A stretch of 18,426 nucleotides of DNA, taken from the NCBI GenBank assembly GCA_049644345.1, contig JBARRS010000182.1, forward strand, positions 1 to 18,426. The letters run 5' to 3'. Within the stretch, counting starts at the first letter, position 1. Each line of letters starts with the position of its first letter. The DNA is from JBARRS01 sp049644345. GTDB taxonomy: Bacteria > Actinomycetota > Thermoleophilia > Gaiellales > Gaiellaceae. Under the pieces are notes generated by a model. It made no database searches and had not been told where the DNA came from. It saw only the letters and a list, made by a program, of their open reading frames with translations. Below, piece by piece: positions 1-7,072 of this stretch. Position numbers and translations under genes: made by a program.

Positions 1-95
1 AGCACGGGGTTCCCTGGGACGATCCCCGCGTAAAACACCTCTGGAGCACGCAATCGCCGATCCTCTCGGAACGGGACCGGGTAGCGGCGTCCTGA
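1..95 (+). CDS. rmlC: dTDP-4-dehydrorhamnose 3,5-epimerase, C-terminal fragment (5' end outside window)
   Basis: Reading from base 3, the frame gives about 30 residues ending in a TGA at 93-95. The residues include GVPWDDP, a hydrophobic/Trp segment, and PILSERDR, which is the typical C-terminal signature of RmlC epimerases (WDDP...LSxxDR). The enzyme converts dTDP-4-dehydro-6-deoxyglucose to the rhamno-configured 4-keto sugar, the third step of dTDP-L-rhamnose synthesis. The gene is cut by the left edge. Its stop overlaps the proposed rmlD start by the pattern CTGA, and rmlB follows, so this is the tail of an rml operon. The catalytic part is not visible. Identification rests on the short C-terminal match and on context. 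Confidence 0.8.
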   Translation, partial: HGVPWDDPRVKHLWSTQSPILSERDRVAAS

Positions 96-862
96 TCACC
101 GGCGCCGGTGGGCAGCTCGGGGAGGCGATGCGCGAGGTGTTCGCCGACGCGCGCGCCCTCACGCACGGCGATTGGGACGTCACGCGCCCCCTTGAGCAAG
201 TAACAGACTGTTACCTAGTGCTCCACGCGGCGGCGTGGACCGACGTGGACGGCGCGGAGGAGCGTCCCGAGCAGGCGCGGGCCGTGAACGTCGACGGGGC
301 ACGAAACGTCGTCGCGCTCGGCGCTCCGGTCGTCTATTACTCGACCGACTACGTCTTCGACGGCCGGAAGGGCGAGCCATACGTCGAATCGGACGAGCCG
401 AATCCGCTCTCCGTCTACGGCCGGACGAAGCTCGAGGGCGAGCGGGAGGTGCGCGAGGGCTGGATCGTGCGCAGCTCCTGGCTCTTCGGCTGGACAGGCC
501 GGAACTTCGTTCGGACGATGCTCCGGCTCGGCGCCGAGCAGGACGAGGTCACCGTCGTCGGCGACCAGGTCGGCTGCCCCACGTACGTCGGGCACTTGGC
601 TGAGGCAACGCGGGACTTGGTCGCGCTGCCGCACGGCGTCTGGCATCTCGCCGCCCGCGGCGAGTGCAGCTGGGCCGAATTCGCGCAGGCAATCTTCGAG
701 GAAGCGGGGCTTCGCTGCCGCGTTCGGGCCATCTCCACCGAGGAGCTCGGGCGCCCAGCGCCGCGGCCCCCGTACTCGGTGCTCCGAAGCGAGCGAGCCG
801 AGGCGCCGCGCCTGCCGCACTGGCGCGAGGGGCTGCGGGCTTGTCTCGATCGTCTCCTCTAG
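92..862 (+). CDS. rmlD: dTDP-4-dehydrorhamnose reductase (likely CTG start)
   Basis: This NAD(P)H-dependent short-chain reductase carries out the last step of dTDP-L-rhamnose synthesis. The Rossmann glycine motif LITGAGGQLG is encoded at 92-121, upstream of the first in-frame ATG (128). A start at 128 would therefore delete the cofactor-binding loop. No in-frame ATG, GTG or TTG exists from the window edge to 127. The codon before the motif is CTG at 92, overlapping the rmlC stop as CTGA, like the GTGA and TTGA junctions elsewhere in this window. Further on are HAAAWTDVD, the STDYVFDG segment and the catalytic YxxxK (VYGRTKLEGE). From 92 the product is 256 residues, slightly short for the family. 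rmlB follows after 6 bases. A conventional gene caller would probably report 128-862. The function is secure; the start is inferred. Confidence 0.88.
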   Translation: MITGAGGQLGEAMREVFADARALTHGDWDVTRPLEQVTDCYLVLHAAAWTDVDGAEERPEQARAVNVDGARNVVALGAPVVYYSTDYVFDGRKGEPYVESDEPNPLSVYGRTKLEGEREVREGWIVRSSWLFGWTGRNFVRTMLRLGAEQDEVTVVGDQVGCPTYVGHLAEATRDLVALPHGVWHLAARGECSWAEFAQAIFEEAGLRCRVRAISTEELGRPAPRPPYSVLRSERAEAPRLPHWREGLRACLDRLL

Positions 863-868
863 GCTTTT

Positions 869-1858
869 GTGATGCGCTTGCTCGTCACCGGCGGCGCCGG
901 CTTCATCGGCTCGCACTTCGTCAAGCGCCTCGTGGCTCGCGGCGATGACGTCGTCGTGCTCGACAAGCTGACTTATTCGGGCAACCGAGCGAACCTCGAG
1001 GGTGTCGAGTGCGAGTTCGTCCAGGGGGACATCGCCGATCCGGAGGCGGTCGGGGCGGCGGCGACGCGATGCGAGGCAATCGTCAACTTCGCCGCTGAGA
1101 CACACGTCGACCGCTCGATCCTCGGCGCAACCGAGTTCATCGAGACGGATGTGCTCGGCACCTACGTCCTGCTCGACTGGGCGCGTGAGCACGGGGCGCG
1201 GCTCGTACAAGTCTCGACCGATGAGGTCTACGGCGACGTACCCTCCGGGCAGTCATCGAGGGAAGAGGATCTGCTGCGGCCCTCGAGCCCGTACTCGGCG
1301 TCGAAGGCGGGCGGGGATCTCCAGGTCCTCTCGGCCGTCCGCACGTACGGCGTCAACGCCTCGATCACGCGCGGCTCGAACACATACGGCCCGAACCAGT
1401 ATCCCGAGAAGATCATCCCGCTCTTCGTCACTAACGCTCTCGACGGCGACCCGCTGCCGCTCTACGGTGACGGCCGCCAGACGCGTGACTGGCTTCATGT
1501 CGACGACCACTGCGCCGGCATCGAGCTAGTGCTCCGGGAAGGCGGCGCCGGCGACATCTACAACATCGGTGGCGGCGAGGAAGTGGAGAACCGAGAGCTG
1601 ACGAGCCGGATCCTCGAGCTGACGGGCGCCGACGAGTCGCTCGTCCGGCACGTCGAGGACCGGCCGGGGCACGACCGCCGTTACTCACTCGATACGACCA
1701 AGCTGCGCGCGCTCGGCTGGGCCCCTGAGCGGACGCTCGCCGACGGTCTGCCGGAGACCATCGAGTGGTACAGGCGGAACCGCGACTGGTGGGAGCCGAT
1801 CAAGTCCGGCGAGTACCTGGACTACTACCGCCGGCAGTACGCAGAGCGGTTGGCTTGA
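869..1858 (+). CDS. rmlB: dTDP-glucose 4,6-dehydratase
   Basis: This extended short-chain dehydrogenase converts dTDP-glucose to dTDP-4-dehydro-6-deoxyglucose, the second step toward dTDP-rhamnose and other deoxysugars. The 329-residue length fits the family. Visible hallmarks are the Rossmann motif TGGAGFIGSHF near residue 8, LDKLTYSGN, NFAAETHVDRS, the catalytic Thr-Asp-Glu triad in STDEVYGD, the YxxxK in SPYSASKAGGD, the substrate-binding RGSNTYGPNQYPEK, and GDGRQTRDWLHVDDH. The gene may start at GTG 869 or the adjacent ATG 872; the difference is one residue. It lies 6 bases after rmlD and is the last gene of the rmlC-D-B run. Its TGA abuts the stop of the convergent kinase gene, so there is no room for a conventional terminator. 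Confidence 0.95.
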   Translation: MMRLLVTGGAGFIGSHFVKRLVARGDDVVVLDKLTYSGNRANLEGVECEFVQGDIADPEAVGAAATRCEAIVNFAAETHVDRSILGATEFIETDVLGTYVLLDWAREHGARLVQVSTDEVYGDVPSGQSSREEDLLRPSSPYSASKAGGDLQVLSAVRTYGVNASITRGSNTYGPNQYPEKIIPLFVTNALDGDPLPLYGDGRQTRDWLHVDDHCAGIELVLREGGAGDIYNIGGGEEVENRELTSRILELTGADESLVRHVEDRPGHDRRYSLDTTKLRALGWAPERTLADGLPETIEWYRRNRDWWEPIKSGEYLDYYRRQYAERLA

Positions 1859-3220
1859 TCAGCACTTGCGCGCTCGCTTGAGCACGTCCTTCGGCTCGTG
1901 CCGGTCGGGCTCGAGCTCTCGCGCCCGCTCGAGGTAGGAGACCGCCTCCGAGCAGCGGCCGAGCTTCCAGAGCGTGTAGCCCAAGTTGTAGTTCGCGTAG
2001 CCCTCGTAGGAATCGCCGGGACCCGTGCCGCGGAGTCTCTGCACCGCCTGCTGGAGGAGGGGCAGAGCCGCCGAGTAGTTGCCGGCCTGGATCTGGCGAA
2101 AGCCCTCGTCGTTCAAAGCGTGGCCGCCTAGACCGCTCGGCACAGACGACGCCACGGTGGTGGAGCCGGTCGGCGTCGTCGTGACCGTTTCGTGCAAGGT
2201 CGTCCCCCCGAGCGTGACCGTGGCCACCCTCGCTTGCTGTCCACCCCCCCGGATCAGGAGCGCGGCCGCGAGCGCTCCGGCTGCGCCCGCGAGGGCGAGT
2301 GCGCCGAGGACGGCCGGCCAGAAGGATCGGCGCCGGCGGCGAACGACGGGCGTCAGGACGCTGGGCGACCGCAGGGTTCGCGTCCCGCCCGCAGCCTCCG
2401 AGAGCGCGTCCCGCAGGCAGCCGACGAACTCGGCGCACGTACCGAAGCGCTTGCTCGGGTCCTTGGCGAGTGCCTTGCGGAAGACAGGGTCGAGCTCGAC
2501 CGGCACGCCCTCGTGGACTTCGACCACCGACGGCACGGGGGCGTTGACATGCGCGGCCGCCTCCGCGGTGATCGAGTCGCCCTCGAACGGCCGACGGCCA
2601 CAAAGGAGCTCGAACGCGACGATCGCGAGCGAGTAGCGGTCGCTGGCGGGACTGGCCGGGTCGCCGAGCGCCTGCTCGGGCGAAAGGTAGCCCGCTGTGC
2701 CGAGCACGGTGCCGGTGAGCGTGAGCGGCTGGAGGCCGGCCGCGCGGGCGATTCCGAAGTCGGCTACATGGACGTTTCCCTCCCGGTCGAGCAGCAGGTT
2801 CGCCGGCTTCACGTCGCGGTGGACCACGTCTTCGCGGTGTGCCGCGTCGAGCGCGGCGGCTGCTTGCTCCAGCCACTGCAGCGCTTGCCCCGGCGGCTGT
2901 GCGCCGCCGCGGCTCAGCCGCTCCTCGAGGGAGCCGCCGCTCAAGTACTCCATGACGATGAACGGCCTGCCGTTCCACTCCCCGACGTCGAAGATCGTGA
3001 CCGTGTTGGGCTCGCCGGAGAGCCGCGCGGCCGCCAGCGCCTCGCGCGTGAACCGCTCCCGAATCGAGTCGTCGTGGGCGTAGTGCTCGCCCAGAACCTT
3101 GATCGCGACCGCGCGGCCGAGCGTGTCGTCGGTCGCCCGGAAGATGTCGCCCATCCCGCCTCGCGCGACGAGGTTGGGCGAGCCGTAGCGCGGAGGAAGG
3201 ATCTGAGTGTCGGCCCTCAT
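1859..3220 (-). CDS. membrane Ser/Thr protein kinase (PknB-like) with extracytoplasmic TPR-like tail
   Basis: This is a Hanks-type eukaryotic-like kinase. From ATG 3220 it has 453 residues. The P-loop variant is ARGGMGDIF (residues 19-27; Ala replaces the usual first Gly). The ATP-binding Lys is in VAIKVL (about 41), the catalytic loop is HRDVKPANLL (Asp about 136), then DFG (about 154), and the activation segment has GTAGYLSPEQ. A basic stretch (RRRRR) and a single hydrophobic helix at about 301-323 follow. The Thr/Ser-rich linker leads to a roughly 85-residue segment with TPR-like helices (NYSAALPLLQQAV, YANYNLGYTLWKLG, EAVSYLERARELEP). PASTA repeats, common in PknB, are absent. A GTG at 3259 would add 13 residues of unlikely sequence. 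It is divergent from the SpoIID gene across 110 bases. It probably senses envelope state; its ligand and substrates are unknown. Confidence 0.93.
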   Translation of the reverse strand: MRADTQILPPRYGSPNLVARGGMGDIFRATDDTLGRAVAIKVLGEHYAHDDSIRERFTREALAAARLSGEPNTVTIFDVGEWNGRPFIVMEYLSGGSLEERLSRGGAQPPGQALQWLEQAAAALDAAHREDVVHRDVKPANLLLDREGNVHVADFGIARAAGLQPLTLTGTVLGTAGYLSPEQALGDPASPASDRYSLAIVAFELLCGRRPFEGDSITAEAAAHVNAPVPSVVEVHEGVPVELDPVFRKALAKDPSKRFGTCAEFVGCLRDALSEAAGGTRTLRSPSVLTPVVRRRRRSFWPAVLGALALAGAAGALAAALLIRGGGQQARVATVTLGGTTLHETVTTTPTGSTTVASSVPSGLGGHALNDEGFRQIQAGNYSAALPLLQQAVQRLRGTGPGDSYEGYANYNLGYTLWKLGRCSEAVSYLERARELEPDRHEPKDVLKRARKC

Positions 3221-3330
3221 CGTCGCGGCAGCCCCCAGGCCCGACTTACGGTGCCCCACGGAAAGGTACGAGAAACTCGCGCAGGGATCGGGGTGAAGAG
3301 CCTGTAAAGAAAGAAAACTGCGTAAGTCTC

Positions 3331-4992
3331 ATGCGCTACGCTCGGAGCCTCGCGGGGCCCTCGCCGATGCTTGGTCCAATGCTTGCCACAACCGTCTCGC
3401 TCGCGCTCGGCACCGCCGTTCCGTCGGGCCATGTCGTGCTCCGCGACACGTACGCTCCGCCCGTCTTCTTCGTCAATGGTCACGGTTGGGGCCACGGGCT
3501 CGGCCTCGGCCAATACGGGGCGCAGGGATACGCGCTGCACGGTTGGAAGTACGATCGCATCGTCCTCCACTACTTCCCCGGCACGACGCTAGGCCCGGCC
3601 TCCGTGAGCAAGGTGCGCGTGCTCGTAGCCGACGGGCGCAAGCAGGTCACCGTTTCCTCACAACAGGACTTCGTGGTCCGCGACGCCTCGGGCGCCCGCT
3701 ACACGCTCGCGGCCGGCGACTACACGTTTGGGCCCGGCTTCAAGCTCCAGGTGGACCCGACCGCCCCGCCGCAGGCACTGCCGGGTCCGCTCGTCTTCAG
3801 TCCAGGCGCCTGGCCGCTTGCGCTAGATCAGCGCGCCTACCGCGGAACCCTCCGAGTCGCCGCGCAGGGGCAAAAGCTGCAGGTCGTGAACATCGTCGGG
3901 CTCGAGCGCTACCTGTGGGGTGTGGTGCCGTCGGAGATGCCGAGGACTTGGTCGGCCGAGGCGCTGAAGGCGCAGGCCGTCGCCGCGCGGTCGTACGCGC
4001 TCGCGCAGATTCGCGGCGGTGGCGCGTTCGACCTCTATGACGACACCCGCAACCAGGTTTACGGCGGGCTCGCCGCGGAGGCGCCGACGGCCACAGCCGC
4101 CGTGAACGACACCGCGGGGAAGGTCGTGCTCTATCAGGGTCACGTCGCCGACACGATGTTCTTCTCGAGCTCCGGCGGCAAGACGGCCTCCGTCCAGGAC
4201 GTATCGCCGACCGCGACACCGGTGCCGTATCTGGTGTCGGTTCCCGACCCGTACGACTCGATCTCGCCGTACCACAACTGGGGGCCGTTCCGCTATGCAG
4301 CCCGAATGCTTGTGCGTAAGTTTCGCGTGCCCGGCCGGCTGCTCGACGTCCAGACCGTTGCCGGACCCTCCGGGCGTGTGCGCTCCCTCGTCGCCAAGGG
4401 AAGCGGAGGCGATGCGACGGTGAGCGGGGCGGACGTGCGGAAGGCGCTCGACCTCCGCTCGACTTGGTTCAGCGTCGGCGTGCTCTCGCTGACCGCACCC
4501 GACGCGCCGGTCGTCTACGGCTCGCGTGCGCGTCTGACCGGGCTCGCCCGTGGCGTCGGGCCTGTCGTCCTCCAGAAGCTGGCCTACGGTCGTTCCGCTG
4601 GTGCCTGGCAGGACGTCGGTCGTCTCTCGCCCTCGGGCGGGACCGTGGCGCCGGTCGTCGGCCCCAAGATCTCGACGGCCTATCGCATGCTCGCCGGCCA
4701 GGTTCCTAGCGGCCTCGTGCGGGTTGCGGTAGCCCCGCGTCTCAACCTCCAAGTGGCGGCAAGCGGGCCCGGTTTCCGGGGCAGGATCCATCCCTTCTCC
4801 CTTGCAGGGACACAGGTATCCGTGCAACGGCTTACCGCGACTGGGTGGGCTCTCGTCGCGTCGTCCCAGGTTCGTGCCGATGGTGTGTTCACCGTGACGG
4901 CGACGGTCGCACCTGGGGCCTACCGGGCCCGCCTTGCGCCGGGCGGCGGCTTCGTGCCGGGCTTCTCGCCGATCCTGAAGGTCGGTCCGTGA
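3331..4992 (+). CDS. SpoIID/LytB-domain protein, secreted (peptidoglycan remodelling)
   Basis: The 553-residue protein has an N-terminal hydrophobic segment (about 13-30) consistent with export. A GHGWGHGLGLGQYGA motif at 50-64 is the HGxGHGxGxxQYGA signature, placed N-terminal to the core. The SpoIID core runs about 170-385. It holds VVPSEMP at 198-204, whose Glu corresponds to the catalytic Glu of B. subtilis SpoIID, followed by AEALKAQAVAARSYAL, the NQVYGG segment, and FFSSSGGKT. The family includes lytic transglycosylases that act on denuded glycan strands and LytB-type amidase enhancers. Residues about 386-553 look like two Ig-like beta modules. The next gene starts in its stop codon (GTGA), implying coupled expression with the protease. 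I see no clear Shine-Dalgarno upstream. An ATG at 3367 is an alternative start. No sporulation genes are visible, so a role in sporulation should not be assumed. Confidence 0.9.
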   Translation: MRYARSLAGPSPMLGPMLATTVSLALGTAVPSGHVVLRDTYAPPVFFVNGHGWGHGLGLGQYGAQGYALHGWKYDRIVLHYFPGTTLGPASVSKVRVLVADGRKQVTVSSQQDFVVRDASGARYTLAAGDYTFGPGFKLQVDPTAPPQALPGPLVFSPGAWPLALDQRAYRGTLRVAAQGQKLQVVNIVGLERYLWGVVPSEMPRTWSAEALKAQAVAARSYALAQIRGGGAFDLYDDTRNQVYGGLAAEAPTATAAVNDTAGKVVLYQGHVADTMFFSSSGGKTASVQDVSPTATPVPYLVSVPDPYDSISPYHNWGPFRYAARMLVRKFRVPGRLLDVQTVAGPSGRVRSLVAKGSGGDATVSGADVRKALDLRSTWFSVGVLSLTAPDAPVVYGSRARLTGLARGVGPVVLQKLAYGRSAGAWQDVGRLSPSGGTVAPVVGPKISTAYRMLAGQVPSGLVRVAVAPRLNLQVAASGPGFRGRIHPFSLAGTQVSVQRLTATGWALVASSQVRADGVFTVTATVAPGAYRARLAPGGGFVPGFSPILKVGP

Positions 4993-6428
4993 GGCGGCTC
5001 CTCCTTGCGGGTGCGGCGATGGCCGCGCTCGCTCTGCCGGCAACCGCGCCGGCGTTCGTTACGAACGACCCCCTTGCGCCCCGTCAGTGGTATCTGGGCC
5101 AGGACAGAGCCTTCGACGCCTGGTCCCAGCCTCCGCTCCTGACCTCGGTCAGGGTCGCGGTGGTCGATTCCGGCATCGACGGTTCGCACCCCGAGTTCGC
5201 CGGACGAATCGTCGCGTGGAAGAGCTTCGTCGGCGGCTCGGCCCTCGTCGATACGGCTGGCCACGGGACGTTCGTCGCGGGGGAGATCGCCGCGGCTACG
5301 GACAACGGGCACGGAATCGCCGGGATGGCTCCGGGCGCGCGTCTCGTCGTCGCGAAGGTCGTCCGGCCGGACGGGACCGTCGAGCCGTACGTCGAGGCGG
5401 AGGCGATTCGATGGGCTGTGGACCAGGGTGCGCGGGTCGTCAATCTCAGCCTCGGCGCTACCCGCGACCCGCTCGAGCCGACCTACGACTTCTTCTCGCC
5501 GCTAGAGCAGAGCGCTGTCGCCTACGCAGTCGCGAAGGGCGCTGTGGTCGTTGCCTCGGTCGGAAACGCGGACGGCAACACCGTGCCGTGGCCCTTCGCG
5601 GACTACCCGGCGGCATTTCCGCACGTGATCGGCGTCAGTGCGTACGGGCCCGACGGTTCGGTGCCGGAGTTCTCGAACCGAGATTCCCTCTACAACGACA
5701 TCGCCGCGCCGGGCGAGCGGATCCTGTCGACCTTCCCTCGCAAGCTGACGGCAAAGAGCCCGACGTGTCGCGACCAGGGGTACTCGAGCTGCGCGCCGCC
5801 GCCGTACCGACACGGCGACGGCACGTCCTTCGCGGCACCGCAGGTTTCGGCAGCCGCGGCGATGCTGCTCAGCATCCGCCCTCGGCTGACACCGGATCAG
5901 GTCGCCTACCTGCTCGAGCGGAGTGCCGACGACGCGACTCCCGACAACGGTTGTGACTCCTGCCGTGTGGGGCGCGACCAGCAGACCGGCTGGGGCCGCC
6001 TGGACGTCGAAGCGGCCGTGAAGACTCTGAAGAGCGGCGGCCTCCCCACGCCCGACCGGCTCGAGCCGAACGACGACGCGGGTGCTTCGGCCGCGCCGCT
6101 GGCGCAAGGTCGTCGCGGTCTCACCGCGACCCTCGACTTCTGGGACGACCCAGTGGACGTCTACCGCGTCCGGCTTCGCCGCGGGCGGCGGGTCACGGTC
6201 TCGGTCCGCGGCCGCGACGGACTAGCTCTGAGCCTGACGCTCTGGAAGCCGGGGACGGAGCATGTCGACGGGGCCGCCTCGCTCCAGGCGGCTCACTCGG
6301 CAAGCCCCGCTTCGGGCACCGCCCGGATCAGCTATCGCGCCTCGAAGCGAGGGTGGTACTACGTCGAGGTCACGCTTGGCGGGCCGGGCGCCGGTGTCTA
6401 CGCGCTCAGGCTCAGCAAGGGCTACTGA
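4989..6428 (+). CDS. secreted S8 family serine peptidase (subtilisin-like) with C-terminal beta domain
   Basis: The GTG start at 4989 overlaps the upstream TGA (GTGA) and gives 479 residues. The open frame continues upstream of this point, but that part is out of frame with the SpoIID gene and is not coding-like. A signal peptide (MRRLLL, then an Ala/Leu core) ends near PATAPAF, about residue 23. The catalytic triad is intact: Asp60 in VAVVDSGIDGSHPEF, His92 in GHGTFVAGEIA and Ser280 in GTSFAAPQVSAAAA; Asn193 is the oxyanion residue. Cys260/Cys268 and Cys322/Cys325 could form disulfides in insert loops. After the catalytic domain (ending about 345) comes RLEPNDDAG and a roughly 110-residue segment like a pre-peptidase C-terminal (PPC) beta domain. 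No obvious propeptide of the usual size is present. Expression is probably coupled to the SpoIID protein. Its target is unknown. Confidence 0.94.
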   Translation: MRRLLLAGAAMAALALPATAPAFVTNDPLAPRQWYLGQDRAFDAWSQPPLLTSVRVAVVDSGIDGSHPEFAGRIVAWKSFVGGSALVDTAGHGTFVAGEIAAATDNGHGIAGMAPGARLVVAKVVRPDGTVEPYVEAEAIRWAVDQGARVVNLSLGATRDPLEPTYDFFSPLEQSAVAYAVAKGAVVVASVGNADGNTVPWPFADYPAAFPHVIGVSAYGPDGSVPEFSNRDSLYNDIAAPGERILSTFPRKLTAKSPTCRDQGYSSCAPPPYRHGDGTSFAAPQVSAAAAMLLSIRPRLTPDQVAYLLERSADDATPDNGCDSCRVGRDQQTGWGRLDVEAAVKTLKSGGLPTPDRLEPNDDAGASAAPLAQGRRGLTATLDFWDDPVDVYRVRLRRGRRVTVSVRGRDGLALSLTLWKPGTEHVDGAASLQAAHSASPASGTARISYRASKRGWYYVEVTLGGPGAGVYALRLSKGY

Positions 6429-7072
6429 CTCTCGAGTAGCTCCTCGTCCGCTACTTCGCGGATCTGGCGCGCCGGGTTGCCGATGACGACCGCTCGTGGC
6501 GGAACGTCGTGAAGGACGACGGCGCCGGCTCCTACGAACGCTTCCTCGCCGACCTCGATTCCCGGCAGCAGAATCGCCCCGCCGCCGACGCGTGCGCCGC
6601 GCCGAATGGTCGGCCCCCTGACGAGCTCGTGCCTCTTTTCGGTCCGCCCCATGAAGTTGTCGTTCGTCGTGGCGACGCAGGGGGCGATGAAGACGTTGTC
6701 CTCGAGCGTCGAGTAGGCGGTGATGTAGGCCTGAGCCTGGATCTTCGTCAGCGCGCCGATCGTCGTGTCGTTCTCGACCAGCGAGCCGCGTCCGATCACG
6801 ACGTCGTCGCCGATCTGACAGCGCTCGCGGACGCACGCCTGGTCGCCGACGACGACGCGTGCACCGATCCTCGTCCCGGCGAAGACCACCGTTCCGGTCG
6901 AGACGACCGTGCCGGGGCCCAGCTCGAGCGGCGGCAGTTCCTCCCGCTTGGCCGTAGACCGCGCCGAAAGCGTCGGCTGCTTCCCGACGACCGCGCCGTC
7001 GAGGATCTTGCAGCCGTCCCCGATCACCGTGCCGGGGTAGACGATCGCGCTCTCGGCGACCTCGTAGCTCAA
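6422..7072 (-). CDS. left-handed beta-helix N-acyltransferase, WbpD/WlbB-like
   Basis: The 216-residue protein is built of hexapeptide repeats (for example YPGTVIGDG, IGARVVVGD, CQIGDDVVIG, PTIRRGARVGGGAILLPGIEVG) and ends in VVIGNPARQI. This is the pattern of acyl-CoA-dependent sugar N-acyltransferases. The ATTNDNF loop (about 134-140) resembles the conserved ND segment of the WlbB/WbpD 3-amino-sugar acetyltransferases. I place the start at TTG 7072, which overlaps the upstream gene's TGA (TTGA). The open frame continues to 7495, but that part overlaps the oxidoreductase gene and lacks family sequence. It is the last gene of the minus-strand operon 9092 to 6422. Its stop overlaps the end of the convergent protease gene. 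It probably acetylates the 3-amino group of a UDP-sugar; another acyl group or amine position is possible. Confidence 0.88.
   Translation of the reverse strand: MSYEVAESAIVYPGTVIGDGCKILDGAVVGKQPTLSARSTAKREELPPLELGPGTVVSTGTVVFAGTRIGARVVVGDQACVRERCQIGDDVVIGRGSLVENDTTIGALTKIQAQAYITAYSTLEDNVFIAPCVATTNDNFMGRTEKRHELVRGPTIRRGARVGGGAILLPGIEVGEEAFVGAGAVVLHDVPPRAVVIGNPARQIREVADEELLESQ

Noticed and set aside
3221..3330. Possible cyclic-di-AMP (ydaO) or cyclic-di-GMP riboswitch upstream of the SpoIID gene
   Set aside because: CGGGGTGAAGAG is reminiscent of ydaO GGGGTGAATC, and such riboswitches often precede wall-hydrolase genes in actinobacteria. The required GACAGCTAACC-type segment and pairing partners are missing, and 110 bases are too few.
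3823..5043. 406-codon open frame on the minus strand
   Set aside because: It is antisense to the SpoIID gene core, whose motifs are unambiguous. The antisense product is Arg/His-rich without motifs.
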